Assembly: GCA_040752835.1 (NCBI GenBank)
Contig: JBFMGG010000007.1
Location: 372,001-436,000, forward strand
Source of the DNA: Campylobacterota bacterium
Lineage (GTDB): Bacteria; Campylobacterota; Campylobacteria; Campylobacterales; Sulfurimonadaceae
Length of the DNA: 64,000 bases
Reading direction: 5' to 3'
Shown here: piece by piece, positions 25,297 through 34,481 of the stretch
How positions within the stretch are numbered: the first letter of the stretch is position 1
Layout of the letters: every line of letters begins with the position of its first letter
Made by a program: the position numbers and the translations under genes
The notes under the pieces: model-generated
What the model was told of the DNA's origin: nothing
Databases searched by the model: none
The model's input: only the letters and a program-made list of their open reading frames with translations

Positions 25297-26103
25297 TTAC
25301 TCGCCCGAATCGATCAGGCAGAGAATGTAAAACCGTTTCGGTCCTTCCGTACGCATCCTTTTGAGTTTCAGACGATAGCTCGACGCTTCGAATTCAAACG
25401 CGAGCTCTCCCCCCATGTAGAGGTGTTCTTCTTTCCAGTCACAAAACGACGGGGAGGTCCTGGTCATCGCGTCGTGGAAAAAGAGCGATTTGAAATCGAG
25501 CTCTTTGGTGAGGAGTTTCGGATAATGTTCGGTTCCCGCGACGAGAGAAAGCAGGTCGCTGTTGCAGGCGGCGACGGTATCGTTCTCGTCGACGATGAGA
25601 GAGGGGAGCGGTATGTTGTCGACGAGGGTCTGAAACGAGAACTGAAAAGTGTGTTCGACCAGTTCACGCCGCTCGCTGCGCTCTTTTTCGGCACGGTAGT
25701 TTTCCTGTTCGATTTTCAGAGCGAGTTCGTAGAGGATCGTGTCGAGTTTGTCGAAGATAATCGGTTTGATCATGAAGTGTTCGACCCCGATTTCGATCGC
25801 GCGGAGCATATACGCCGCTTCGGAATGGGCGGTGATCATGATGCACTTTTGCGAGGGATTGATCTGTTTGATCTTTTCGAGCATGTCCAGCCCGTTCATG
25901 ACGGGCATTGTCTGATCGGAGATGACGATATCGACCGGCCGGAGCGAATCGCGGTAAAAGGCCAGCCCCTCCTCCCCATCGGCGGCGAGGGAAACGTTTC
26001 CGACACTGTCACCGAGCATGTCGTAAACCATCTCGCGGATCAGCCGTTCGTCGTCGACAAACAGGATATGGAGTTTTTTCATGAGGTCGTGTCTGCTTTG
26101 CAT
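25297..26103 (-). CDS. REC-PAS-like response regulator without DNA-binding domain
   Basis: This 268-residue protein has a receiver (ILFVDDERLIREM; acceptor DIVISDQTMPVMNG; Lys in FMIKPI), a short helix, and a C-terminal PAS-like domain (LVDNIPLPSLIVDENDTVAA). No enzymatic or DNA-binding output is seen, so it probably signals by protein contact. ATG at 26103 was chosen because AAGGA lies 7 bases upstream; an inner ATG at 26082 lacks a site. It lies between a REC-kinase (4-base gap) and the WD40 gene. Confidence 0.8.
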   Translation of the reverse strand: MQSRHDLMKKLHILFVDDERLIREMVYDMLGDSVGNVSLAADGEEGLAFYRDSLRPVDIVISDQTMPVMNGLDMLEKIKQINPSQKCIMITAHSEAAYMLRAIEIGVEHFMIKPIIFDKLDTILYELALKIEQENYRAEKERSERRELVEHTFQFSFQTLVDNIPLPSLIVDENDTVAACNSDLLSLVAGTEHYPKLLTKELDFKSLFFHDAMTRTSPSFCDWKEEHLYMGGELAFEFEASSYRLKLKRMRTEGPKRFYILCLIDSGE

Positions 26104-26107
26104 CGGG

Positions 26108-27388
26108 TTATCCTTGTATAAAGTCGGTAATCGGGAGGTCGAGGGTGAGGCACGCCCCCTCAGCCGTGTTGGAAGCGCCGATCGTTCCGCCGAGGCGTTC
26201 TTCGACGATGCGTCGGGACATATACAGGCCGATCCCGGTCCCTTGCGCTTTGTGTTTGGTCGTAAAATAGGGTTCGAAGATTTTGTCGATGACCTCTTCG
26301 TCGATCCCTCCGCCGTTGTCGCATACGTTCAGCCGCAGGCGGTTGTCGTCGCCAATGGAGGCATCGACACGGATCACTCCCCGGGAAATGCCGTGCGAGA
26401 GGATCGCGTCCTTGGCGTTGTTGAGGAGGTTGAGGACCACTTGTTTGATATCTTCCGGAAAGCCGTAAAGGCGGATTTGTGCCGAAATATCCGCTTCGAT
26501 CTTCACCCCGGAGAGGGCGAAACTTTTTTCGAGCAGGCTGATCGTACTGCGCAGCGTGTCTTCGAGGATGTAGGTTACTTTTTCGCGGTTGGGTTCGACC
26601 TGCCCGCGGAAGTCGTCGATCGTCTGGGACATGTGCTGGATGGTCTGGAGCGCGTCTGAGAGGCTTTGGGCCATGATCTCATCGGTAAGGGTGCCGTTTT
26701 TGTGGTGACGGCTGATTTTCTGGAACAGCATCGAGATGATGTTGAGCGGCTGGCGCCACTGGTGGGCGATGTTGCCGATCATCTCCCCCAGTGCGGCGAG
26801 TTTGGCCTGATGGAGCATCAGGGCGTCTTTCTGGCGGTTTTTCTGGATCTCCTCCTCGACCCGGCGTTCGAGGTCGCGGTTGAGACAGCGGATTGTCTGC
26901 GTCGCGTCGTAACTCAGGGAGAGGGAGTAGACGAGCTGATAGATCTCTTCGTTGTTGAACGGTTTGCGGATATAGAAAATGTTGCTTTTGAGGCATTCGA
27001 GAATCTCTTTGTTGCTGCGGTCGGAATAGGCGGTCGCGATGATGATGTTAACGTCGGGATCGATCTCTTTGAGCCGTATCGAGGTCTCCAGCCCGTCGAT
27101 GCCGTTGGGCATCCGCATGTCGACGATGCACACGGGAATACGGTTCCCCCCTTCGTATTCGCGTCGGAAGATTTCGACCCCTTCCAGGCCGTTGTTGGCC
27201 TGGTGGAGATGAAAATCGATCACTTTTTCCCCGCCGTCGATGGCACTGCAGTCGATGTCGTGCAGTTTTTCGAGCTTCATGATCGCGTCTTCGAGGCTGG
27301 TCCGTTTATAGGGGGAGAGGATCGACGCGTAGGCGTCGAGGATCGTCGTATCGTCGTCAATGGTGAGAATGTGTGTGGTGAGTTCCAT
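26108..27388 (-). CDS. REC-histidine kinase hybrid, soluble
   Basis: This 426-residue hybrid kinase has an extended N-terminal receiver (LTIDDDTTILDAY; acceptor CIVDMRMPNGIDG; YIRKPFN) with an insertion of about 35 residues after helix 1, then a coiled coil, the H-box IGNIAHQWRQPLNII, an N-box (LLNNAKDAI) and G-boxes (CDNGGGIDEE, GTGIGLYMSRRIVEE). It is cytosolic. The gene abuts its upstream neighbour by 1 base. The kinase part is closely similar to the GAF-kinase at 21958-23127, so the two probably arose by duplication. Confidence 0.88.
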   Translation of the reverse strand: MELTTHILTIDDDTTILDAYASILSPYKRTSLEDAIMKLEKLHDIDCSAIDGGEKVIDFHLHQANNGLEGVEIFRREYEGGNRIPVCIVDMRMPNGIDGLETSIRLKEIDPDVNIIIATAYSDRSNKEILECLKSNIFYIRKPFNNEEIYQLVYSLSLSYDATQTIRCLNRDLERRVEEEIQKNRQKDALMLHQAKLAALGEMIGNIAHQWRQPLNIISMLFQKISRHHKNGTLTDEIMAQSLSDALQTIQHMSQTIDDFRGQVEPNREKVTYILEDTLRSTISLLEKSFALSGVKIEADISAQIRLYGFPEDIKQVVLNLLNNAKDAILSHGISRGVIRVDASIGDDNRLRLNVCDNGGGIDEEVIDKIFEPYFTTKHKAQGTGIGLYMSRRIVEERLGGTIGASNTAEGACLTLDLPITDFIQG

Positions 27389-27389
27389 G

Positions 27390-28766
27390 TCATCCCTCCG
27401 GAGTCAGGGTGATCGTAAAGAGCGACCCTTTGCCGATCCCCTCGGATTTGCAGGTGATCGTATGGCCGTTTCCGGTGAGGAAATTGGCAAACGAGTGGAG
27501 TCCCAGACCGTGGCCGTCGTGTTTGGTGGTAAAGCCTTGCAAAAAGACGTTTTTGATCGTCGTCTCATCCATCCCGATCCCGTTGTCGTAGACGTCGATG
27601 ACGATGTCCTCGGCCATGACGATGGAGTCGTTCATCATCATGTCGAGTTCGAAGAAACTTCCCTCACGGGGGACGCTTCGGGCACTGATTTTGATCATTT
27701 TGGAGAGGATGTATTTGTCGTTGTAGGCGGTATTGACGGCGTGAATCGAATTCTTCAGGAGATTGAGCAGGCCGTTGAAGAGGTGAATGCGGTTGATGTT
27801 GAACGTGAGTTCGGAGGGGACGTCGAGCATCAGCAGAATGTCGTGGCGGAAGAGCTGCGGTTCGATCACGCTGCGGATTTCGCCGATCAGCTCGGAGAGT
27901 TTGACCACTTCGTCCATGTTCGTTTTCGTATTTTTGTACAGTTCCTGCTGGAAAGCGATCGTCGTAGCGATGTTGCTGATCGATTTCTGGAGGCTTTTCA
28001 TGTCGGTGTCGAGGACGTTTTTGATCGTGTCGGTGAGGGAGGATTCGATGATGTTGAGGCTCATCTCCACTTTTTTGAGGTTTTTGAGGTATTCCTCGGT
28101 CGCTTCCTCCCGGATGAAACAGCGGTTGCCCAGCAGCTGCTCTTTGATGTGGTCGAAATATTTGAAGAAAAACTGCATCGGTTCGAGGTTTTTGATGATC
28201 CGTTCCGACAGATGCTGCGCTCCGGTGACAATGTTTCCGATGTTGTGGATGTATTCGCTTGTGACGTCGAAAATACCCTGTTTATACGCCAGCTCTTTGG
28301 AGATGCTGATTTCGTTTTTGTGGAGTTCGACGACGTTGGTGATGTCGGTGAGTGAGAGGATGTAGCTTTCGCGGTGTTTGTCGGAACTCCCCTCGGTATG
28401 GTTGATCACCGTGGAGATGATCGTAAAATAGAGGAGTTTCCCCTCGATCGTCATTTCGACTTTGGGAAGCATCCGTTCGTCTTTGAACGTCAGGAATTCG
28501 AACCATGCGTCGGTCGGGCATGAACCGTAGGTATTGGTGATCGGGAGGGTCTGGATTTTTTGCGGGTAATGCGCGTCCATGACCGAATCGAACACCTGAT
28601 GGAAATAGTTGTTGGTCTGAAGCAGCTCGCCTTTGGGGTTGACCAGCAAGATCGCGGTGTGGGCGGTCGCGTCGAAAAGGCTTTTGTTGATTTGTTCCAG
28701 ATCCTGCTGCAGACGGTTGATATCGGTTTCGTATTGGCGGGTGATCGGGGACTGGGTCGTATACAT
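27390..28766 (-). CDS. PAS histidine kinase with atypical H-box
   Basis: This 458-residue cytosolic kinase has an N-terminal coiled coil, a PAS-like domain (about 30-150), and a non-standard phosphorylation region SEYIHNIGNIVTG, where the His is followed by Asn-Ile-Gly-Asn rather than E-[IL]-[RK]-TP. The ATPase domain is normal (NGLLNLLKNSIHAV, YDNGIGMDE, GHGLGLHSFANF). It heads a four-gene operon (kinase, REC-kinase, REC-PAS, WD40 protein) with AAGGA before the ATG and the cluster box upstream. Confidence 0.85.
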   Translation of the reverse strand: MYTTQSPITRQYETDINRLQQDLEQINKSLFDATAHTAILLVNPKGELLQTNNYFHQVFDSVMDAHYPQKIQTLPITNTYGSCPTDAWFEFLTFKDERMLPKVEMTIEGKLLYFTIISTVINHTEGSSDKHRESYILSLTDITNVVELHKNEISISKELAYKQGIFDVTSEYIHNIGNIVTGAQHLSERIIKNLEPMQFFFKYFDHIKEQLLGNRCFIREEATEEYLKNLKKVEMSLNIIESSLTDTIKNVLDTDMKSLQKSISNIATTIAFQQELYKNTKTNMDEVVKLSELIGEIRSVIEPQLFRHDILLMLDVPSELTFNINRIHLFNGLLNLLKNSIHAVNTAYNDKYILSKMIKISARSVPREGSFFELDMMMNDSIVMAEDIVIDVYDNGIGMDETTIKNVFLQGFTTKHDGHGLGLHSFANFLTGNGHTITCKSEGIGKGSLFTITLTPEG

Positions 28767-28799
28767 GGTTTTCCTTGTCGTCTGGAAGAGTGTGGAAAG

Positions 28800-28833
28800 A
28801 TTATGGCGCTTTTGTGTGGCAAGTATGTTGCAA
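28800..28833 (-). promoter_or_regulatory. Cluster box + -10, before the PAS-kinase/WD40 operon
   Basis: Minus strand: TTGCAAC-N4-TTGCCAC-N10-CATAAT, with the -10 33 bases before the ATG at 28766. Confidence 0.78.
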
Positions 28834-28846
28834 AAAACGGTGGGGA

Positions 28847-29401
28847 TCAGTAGAGGTCGGAAATATCGTAAAAATGCATTTTTTCAAAAAAACGGACCAC
28901 TTTGCGGAGCTTTTCGCGCGAGGGCGGTTCGGTTTCGACCAGCAAAAGCCCGGTGTAATGGTCGATCATCTCGTGACGCAGCGCGAAAAAGCCGCTCTGG
29001 TTGAGCGAATCGCCCGAGAGCGCTTTGTGGATCGCCTGATAGATGCGGTTCTTTTCGGTCGGCGATAATTCGGCGTTTTCCAGGCGGATCACGTCCGAAC
29101 ATTCCCGCAGCGCCTTGTCGAAGGGGTATTCGTGTTTGGGATCGTTTGCCGCTGCGGCGTGCGCGGGGAGTTTCAGACGCGGTTTGGGAGCATTGTAGAG
29201 ATAACGGTAGCGGGCCGTAAGGTTGTACTGATGAATCAGGGAGTCCGCCGCCGCCGCAGGCCCCAGGAAATACTGGGGGAGGGTGTTTTTGAATTCGACG
29301 CTCACTTTTCCGCCCGGCGTCGCATACCATCGGATTATGGCGGCTCCTTTGGCTTTTGCATCGGCGATGACCGCCTCGAGGAGGCGTTCTTTGGGAGTCA
29401 T
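28847..29401 (-). CDS. Hypothetical protein, last gene of the che operon
   Basis: This 184-residue soluble protein was not recognised. It starts MTPKERLLEAVIADAKAKGA and has a conserved-looking middle (NLTARYRYLYNAPKPRLKL) and a helical C-terminal half. It follows cheB by 15 bases and shares its transcript. No receiver, PAS, membrane or catalytic motif is seen. Its place suggests an accessory to receptor adaptation, without direct evidence. Confidence 0.65.
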   Translation of the reverse strand: MTPKERLLEAVIADAKAKGAAIIRWYATPGGKVSVEFKNTLPQYFLGPAAAADSLIHQYNLTARYRYLYNAPKPRLKLPAHAAAANDPKHEYPFDKALRECSDVIRLENAELSPTEKNRIYQAIHKALSGDSLNQSGFFALRHEMIDHYTGLLLVETEPPSREKLRKVVRFFEKMHFYDISDLY

Positions 29402-29416
29402 GGGGATTTCCGGCTC

Positions 29417-30475
29417 CTAGACGTTACGCGATCCGAACCGTTCGATCCGTTCGGGGATATTTTCGAGATCGACGCTCTCGCGTACGCCTCCCGCTTCGAT
29501 CGCCTTGGCCGGCATCCCGAAAACGACGCACCGTTTGGCACTCTGGGCGATCGTGTAGGCACCGGCGTCGAACATCTCTTTGATCCCGATGGAGCCGTCA
29601 TCCCCCATCCCGGTGAGCATCACCCCCATGGCGTTGCGCCCCGCCGCGTTGCAGACGCTGCGCATCATGACGTCGACGCTCGGCTTGTGGCGGCTGATGC
29701 GGGGGCCGTCGAGGAGCTTGATGACGTAGCGCCCTCCCTTGTTTTCAAGAATCATGTGGCGATTGCCCGGTGCGATGTAGACCGATGAAGGTTCGACGAT
29801 CTGGCCGTCATGGGCTTCATAGACGTTCAGAGGGCTCAGACGGTTGAGCCGTTCGGCAAAACTCCCCGAAAACCCGAATGGGATGTGGAGCGTGATCAGT
29901 ATCGGCGGCAGGGGAGGACGCAGGGCGGAAAAAATTTCCATCAGGGTTTCCACCCCTCCCGTCGATGCTCCGATAGCGATCACTTTTCCCCCGTAAACGG
30001 GAGAAGGTTTATGGGGGACGAGTTCGTCGGGATGGATTTTTGCCGTTTCGATTTCGATCGGCTGCTTTTTGATCTTGTTTTTGGCCCGATAGCGGTCGAT
30101 CAGAAACGTCAGGCGCATCAGGGTGTCTTCCATGCGGCCGAAAAACGACGCGTCGCTTTCGCCGATCTTTTTTTTCGGAATGAACCCTACCGCACCGTCG
30201 TCGAATACCTCTTCATGGCGCGATGCGTCGGTCGATATGACGACCGCGGGCATCGGATGCAGCCGCATCAGGTTGCGCAAAAACGCGACGCCGTCCATTT
30301 TCGGCATGTTGATGTCGATGGTGACGAGGTCAGGGTCGTGTTTTTTGATCAGGTCGCGCGCCTCGAACGCATCCGAGGCGGTCGCCACGACCGTAAAATC
30401 CTCGATTCGGGAGATCATGTCCGAGAGGACCCGCTGCATCAGCGGGGAATCGTCGATAACGATGACACGGTACAT
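29417..30475 (-). CDS. cheB: Chemotaxis methylesterase/deamidase CheB
   Basis: This 352-residue receptor methylesterase removes methyl groups from chemoreceptor glutamates when phosphorylated by CheA. It has an N-terminal receiver (VIDDSPLMQRVL; acceptor LVTIDINMPKMDG) and a C-terminal esterase domain with the catalytic Ser (IGASTGGVETL), His (LHIPFGFSGSF) and Asp (TGMGDDGS). The start at 30475 follows AGGAGAG and sits right at the receiver; a much longer open frame upstream overlaps cheD in another frame. Full-length receiver plus esterase is the classical form. Confidence 0.95.
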   Translation of the reverse strand: MYRVIVIDDSPLMQRVLSDMISRIEDFTVVATASDAFEARDLIKKHDPDLVTIDINMPKMDGVAFLRNLMRLHPMPAVVISTDASRHEEVFDDGAVGFIPKKKIGESDASFFGRMEDTLMRLTFLIDRYRAKNKIKKQPIEIETAKIHPDELVPHKPSPVYGGKVIAIGASTGGVETLMEIFSALRPPLPPILITLHIPFGFSGSFAERLNRLSPLNVYEAHDGQIVEPSSVYIAPGNRHMILENKGGRYVIKLLDGPRISRHKPSVDVMMRSVCNAAGRNAMGVMLTGMGDDGSIGIKEMFDAGAYTIAQSAKRCVVFGMPAKAIEAGGVRESVDLENIPERIERFGSRNV

Positions 30476-30483
30476 CCGCTCTC

Positions 30484-31107
30484 CTAGAACAATATGACGC
30501 CGCTCTCTGCGGGGGCGCTTTCGGTCTTGTTGACCGCGCGGGCGAGGGCGCGGTCGGCCTGGGCGAGTTTTTCGTCCATCGAACGGTTGGCGATCGTTTT
30601 CGCGATGGTCTGGAAATCGCGGTCGAGCATTACGACGCGGCCGTTGCTTCCCAGGACGTTTTCGGCGACGATCCGGATCCCCTCGGATCGGCAAAACTGA
30701 CGCGCGAAGAGGACGTTGCGCTCCCCGATGCTGTCGCTGAGATCGTGCAGGATATTCGCGCCGCCGGCGATTTTGGCCGAGATGTTTTCTTTGCGGCAGC
30801 CGAGTTTGTACATTTCGTTGAGCATCGCCTCCATGGCGTAGAGTCCGAAACGGCAGGAAGTCCCCTGCGCACACGAGGTGGGGAGGAGAAAATGGTTCAT
30901 CCCTTTGACCTGCAGCGCCGCATCGTAGAGCATGACCGCCACGCATGAACCCAGCAGGGTGGTGATGGGGAGGTCGTCTTCGTCGTAGGTGATGGCGAAC
31001 TCTCCCCCGATGATCCCGAGGGTCTCTTTGTTGCGGATGTATTTGATCGCGTCGGGACGCGACAGTTTGACGATTTTGGAATCAACCGTCCCTTTGATGA
31101 TTTTCAT
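30484..31107 (-). CDS. cheD: Chemoreceptor glutamine deamidase CheD
   Basis: This 207-residue protein deamidates receptor glutamines and in some bacteria stimulates CheC. The family core is clear: TTLLGSCVAVMLYD with the catalytic Cys, GMNHFLLP with the His, and the later AGGANILHDL and GIRIVAENVLGSNGR. No cheC is seen nearby; the cheZ-like gene may supply the phosphatase. Its ATG overlaps the cheR stop (ATGA). Confidence 0.93.
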   Translation of the reverse strand: MKIIKGTVDSKIVKLSRPDAIKYIRNKETLGIIGGEFAITYDEDDLPITTLLGSCVAVMLYDAALQVKGMNHFLLPTSCAQGTSCRFGLYAMEAMLNEMYKLGCRKENISAKIAGGANILHDLSDSIGERNVLFARQFCRSEGIRIVAENVLGSNGRVVMLDRDFQTIAKTIANRSMDEKLAQADRALARAVNKTESAPAESGVILF

Positions 31108-31940
31108 GGATACTCTTTGGTTTTGACAAAAATATTCTGGCCGTACCGCTCGACGTAGGGGCTGAGCTCCAGCGGGCTCTCCGAATGACCCAGATAGAGC
31201 GTTCCTCCGGGTTTGAGCGTGCGGAACAGCTTTTTCAAGATGGCGTTCTGGTCGTTCTGGTTGAAATAGATGAGCACGTTTCGGCAGAACACGACGTCGA
31301 ACTCATGGGGCTTGAACGGATACTCCTGCGCCATCAGGTTGTGACGTTCGAAGCGGACGCGCCGTGCGAGCGTTTCTTTGACCTTGATCAGGTAATCGCC
31401 CTCTTTGGTCGGATGTGCCCGACGTTTGAAAAATTCCGAGGGGCGTATCCATTCGGGAAAGTCCTCGGCGTTTTTTTTCCATTCGTAGATGCCGTTGGAG
31501 GCATGGCGGAGTACGTCGGTATCGATGTCGGTCGCCAGCAGCGAATAGTTCAGTCCCGGATAGGAATGGATCGATTTGGCCGCTTCCATCGTCATCAGGA
31601 TCGAATAGGGCTCTTCCCCCGTCGATGCCGCCGAACAGTAGATCTTCAGCTCCGTACCCGTCCCGGCGGCCTGTTTGAAAACGCGGTCTTTGAGGTCGTC
31701 GAAGTGAAACGATTCCCGGAAAAAATTGGTTTTGTTGGTCGTAAAGGTGCTGATGAACGTATCGACGTAACGTCCCTGCTCGACGGCGCCTAAAATCGCG
31801 TCGATATCGTCGTGCGCGACGTCGCGCTTGAGCTTGTCGAGGCGGTTGGCGATCATGACGTCCTTATTCGCACCCAGGGTAATGCCGCTGTGGCGGTACG
31901 CCAGCTCGCGGGCACGATCAAGCTGACGCGCTGTATACAT
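31104..31940 (-). CDS. cheR: Chemoreceptor methyltransferase CheR
   Basis: This 278-residue SAM-dependent methyltransferase methylates receptor glutamates. N-terminal helices (YRHSGITLGANKDVMIANRL) precede the SAM domain with TNFFRE, CSAASTGEEPYSI, ATDIDTDVLRHA and the ending FCRNVLIYF. The start at 31940 lies 23 bases inside cheW and has GGGAG upstream. Receptors ending in WESF are encoded nearby and probably recruit this enzyme through its beta-subdomain. Confidence 0.95.
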   Translation of the reverse strand: MYTARQLDRARELAYRHSGITLGANKDVMIANRLDKLKRDVAHDDIDAILGAVEQGRYVDTFISTFTTNKTNFFRESFHFDDLKDRVFKQAAGTGTELKIYCSAASTGEEPYSILMTMEAAKSIHSYPGLNYSLLATDIDTDVLRHASNGIYEWKKNAEDFPEWIRPSEFFKRRAHPTKEGDYLIKVKETLARRVRFERHNLMAQEYPFKPHEFDVVFCRNVLIYFNQNDQNAILKKLFRTLKPGGTLYLGHSESPLELSPYVERYGQNIFVKTKEYP

Positions 31941-32418
31941 TCGTCGCTCCCTCACCGGCGCGGGAGAGGCGCTGCATCTCGTCTTTGTCGAGGATACGGT
32001 CGATGTCGAGGATGACGATCATTTTCTCCTCTTTTTTGAACAGCCCCTTGAGGTATTCGGGTGCGATGGAGGTCCCCATGTCGGGGGCGGGGTAGAGGCG
32101 GTCGAGATCGACGTTTTCCATATCCGAGACTTCGTCGACGACGAGGCCGATCATGCGCATATCCTGAGTTTTGACGGCGATGATGATCGTGCGGTTCGTA
32201 TAGATCGGATCGTCGTTGACGTTGAAACGGACCCTCAGATCGATGACCGGGGCCACTTCGCCGCGCAGGTTGATCACCCCCTTGACCCAGCGGCTGGCGT
32301 CGGGAATCGGGGTGACGGTCGGATAGGTGAGAATCTCGCGCACCTTGTTGATCTGAATACCGTAGGTTTCGTTGCCGAGTTTGAAAGTCAGAAGCTGGTT
32401 GCTCTCGATGATGGCCAT
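31918..32418 (-). CDS. cheW: Chemotaxis coupling protein CheW
   Basis: This 166-residue adaptor links receptors to CheA. It is a single CheW-like SH3-type domain with the family segments QLLTFKLGNETYGIQINKVR, GVINLRGEVAPVIDLR and IGLVVDEVSD. It is cytosolic. It lies between cheA (9-base gap) and cheR (23-base overlap) in the operon. Confidence 0.95.
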   Translation of the reverse strand: MAIIESNQLLTFKLGNETYGIQINKVREILTYPTVTPIPDASRWVKGVINLRGEVAPVIDLRVRFNVNDDPIYTNRTIIIAVKTQDMRMIGLVVDEVSDMENVDLDRLYPAPDMGTSIAPEYLKGLFKKEEKMIVILDIDRILDKDEMQRLSRAGEGATNVYSASA

Positions 32419-32427
32419 GGCGTTCTC

Positions 32428-34473
32428 CTAGTAATTTTTCTCTAATATGTTCATTGTGTCGATGATAAGGCCGATCGTTCCGTCTCCGCGTACCGTGGCG
32501 CCGCCGATCCCCTGCGCGTTGCGGAAATTTTTGTCCAGCGGTTTGATGACAAACTGCTGCTGGTTCATGAACTCGTCGACGAAGAGGGCGATTTTCTGCG
32601 CGGCCGAACGTACCACGATGAGCAGCCCTTCGGTGAGCTTGCGGTACTGGGGGGCGACGTTGAATACGTTGTGCAGCCGAACGATCGGGATAAACTCGTT
32701 GCGCAGCATGAGCATCTCCGAATCCTTGTCCCCGATGTGCTTGATCATCTCTTCTTCGGGCTTTAGCGATTCGATAATCGCCGACAACGGCAGGATAAAC
32801 TGCTCGCGCCCGATTCGGATATTGAGCCCGTCGAGGATCGCGAGCGTCAGGGGAAGGGCGATCGTAAACGTCGTGCCGTACCCCTCTTCGGTGTCTACCT
32901 TGATCGCGCCGCCGAGTTTTTTGATGTTGGACATGACCACGTCCATCCCGACGCCGCGCCCCGAAATGTCGGTAACCGCGTCGGCGGTCGAGAGACCCGG
33001 GGCAAAGATCAGCATCGCTTTTTCCTCTTTGCTCATGGCTGCGGCCTGATGCTCGTCGATGACCCCGTTTTCGAGTGCTTTGGCCGTCACTTTGGCGACG
33101 TTGATCCCGCCGCCGTCGTCTTGGATCTTGATGATCATCTGCCCGTTGGCCTGTTCGGCGCTCATCATCAGCGTTCCCGTTTCGGGTTTTCCGAGGGCAC
33201 GCCGTTTTTCGGGCGATTCGATCCCGTGATCCAGACCGTTGCGGACGATGTGCATCAGAGGATCGGTGAGCCCTTCGATCATCGCCTTGTCGATTTCGAC
33301 GCTTTCGCCGAAATGTTTGAAATCGATTTTTTTATCGAGTTTTTTGGCGGTATCGCGGATCACTTTGGGAAACTTCGAAAAAACGGTCTCCATCGGCACC
33401 ATCCGGACGCTCATGACCGATTCTTGGAGCTCTCTGATATGGCGGTCGATCAGATCAAGCCGTTCGGAGAGTTCGGCTTTTATCTTCTGGTCTTCCATCG
33501 TGTAGGTGTACTGCGAGAGCATCGAGTGTGCGATGACCAGTTCGCCGATGTTGTTCATCAAACCGTCGATTTTCGACAGATCCACGCGGATCGAATTCGA
33601 GGTGCTGTCGGCTTTGAACTTCTTGGCTTCCTTGTTTTCCGCTGTAAGGGCTTCTTTGGGCGTTGCGGGTTTGGAGACTGCGGTGTCGGCTGTTTGGACC
33701 GAGCGCACCGGGATGTCGTCGAAAAACCCGAAATCCTCCTCGAGGGCGATCGGAGCCGACGGGGCATCGTCGAAAAAGCCGAACCCTCCGGAACCCGAGG
33801 ATAGTTCGTCTCCCGCCCGGCGGAAAGCCTCTTGTTCCAGATCGTCGAAAAATCCGAAAATCTCTTCGAACGGGGGAACTTCATGCTCTTGCGGGGAGTG
33901 TGCACGATCGTCGAACAAGCCGAAGTATTCGTCCATCCCCTGCGGCAGTTCCGTCTCCTCCGAGGGCTCCTGGCCCAGAGGGCCGAACCCTTCTTCATCA
34001 TCGAGGGGAAGAAGCAGCCCGAAATCCTCATCGCTGCCGGCAGAGGCGGTGAGCATTTCCAGCTCGCGCGAGTCTTCGTTAAAAGCGTCGATCTTGCGCA
34101 GGAGAAGCGCCTTGATCTCCGCGAAACGATCCTCTGCCAGTTCGCTTGCCAGTTCGAGTTCGAGCACCTCTTTGAGGGTGTCGATACCTTCGATCAGCAA
34201 CCCCGCCATGCTCTCTTCGAACGAGAGCTCGCCGTTGCGCAGGCGGTCCATGAAAAATTCGAGTTCATGGGCGAGGGCCGCGAACATCGCAAGCTCGACC
34301 GACGCGGAGTTGCCTTTGAGGGTGTGGACGGACCGGAAGAGCGAATTGATCGTTTCACCGTCCATGTCGCCGCTCTCTTCGGCTTCGAGTAACAGCGTAT
34401 CGATCGTCTCGAAAATATCTTCGGCCTCTTCGAGGAACATCTGCCGATATTTATTAATATCAAAAACTGCCAT
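32428..34473 (-). CDS. cheA: Chemotaxis histidine kinase CheA with FGFFDD-repeat linker
   Basis: This 681-residue kinase phosphorylates CheY and CheB. The HPt domain has its phospho-His at residue about 50 (RSVHTLKGNSAS). Residues about 150-255 form an acidic linker, in place of a P2 domain, with four near-identical motifs (YFGLFDD 183, IFGFFDD 205, GFGFFDD 230, DFGFFDD 247). Then come the dimerisation helices, the ATPase domain (HIVRNGLDHGIE, DDGGGI, GRGVGMDVV) and the CheW-like P5. There is no C-terminal receiver, unlike the CheAY of Campylobacter and Helicobacter. The start MAVFDINKYRQ at 34473 has AAGGA upstream; a longer frame adds non-family residues. Confidence 0.95.
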   Translation of the reverse strand: MAVFDINKYRQMFLEEAEDIFETIDTLLLEAEESGDMDGETINSLFRSVHTLKGNSASVELAMFAALAHELEFFMDRLRNGELSFEESMAGLLIEGIDTLKEVLELELASELAEDRFAEIKALLLRKIDAFNEDSRELEMLTASAGSDEDFGLLLPLDDEEGFGPLGQEPSEETELPQGMDEYFGLFDDRAHSPQEHEVPPFEEIFGFFDDLEQEAFRRAGDELSSGSGGFGFFDDAPSAPIALEEDFGFFDDIPVRSVQTADTAVSKPATPKEALTAENKEAKKFKADSTSNSIRVDLSKIDGLMNNIGELVIAHSMLSQYTYTMEDQKIKAELSERLDLIDRHIRELQESVMSVRMVPMETVFSKFPKVIRDTAKKLDKKIDFKHFGESVEIDKAMIEGLTDPLMHIVRNGLDHGIESPEKRRALGKPETGTLMMSAEQANGQMIIKIQDDGGGINVAKVTAKALENGVIDEHQAAAMSKEEKAMLIFAPGLSTADAVTDISGRGVGMDVVMSNIKKLGGAIKVDTEEGYGTTFTIALPLTLAILDGLNIRIGREQFILPLSAIIESLKPEEEMIKHIGDKDSEMLMLRNEFIPIVRLHNVFNVAPQYRKLTEGLLIVVRSAAQKIALFVDEFMNQQQFVIKPLDKNFRNAQGIGGATVRGDGTIGLIIDTMNILEKNY

Positions 34474-34481
34474 AACCTTCC

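Noticed and set aside
29417-30946. Extended CheB start at 30946
   Set aside because: The added residues are a shadow of cheD in another frame; the receiver domain begins exactly at the ATG 30475, which has AGGAGAG upstream.
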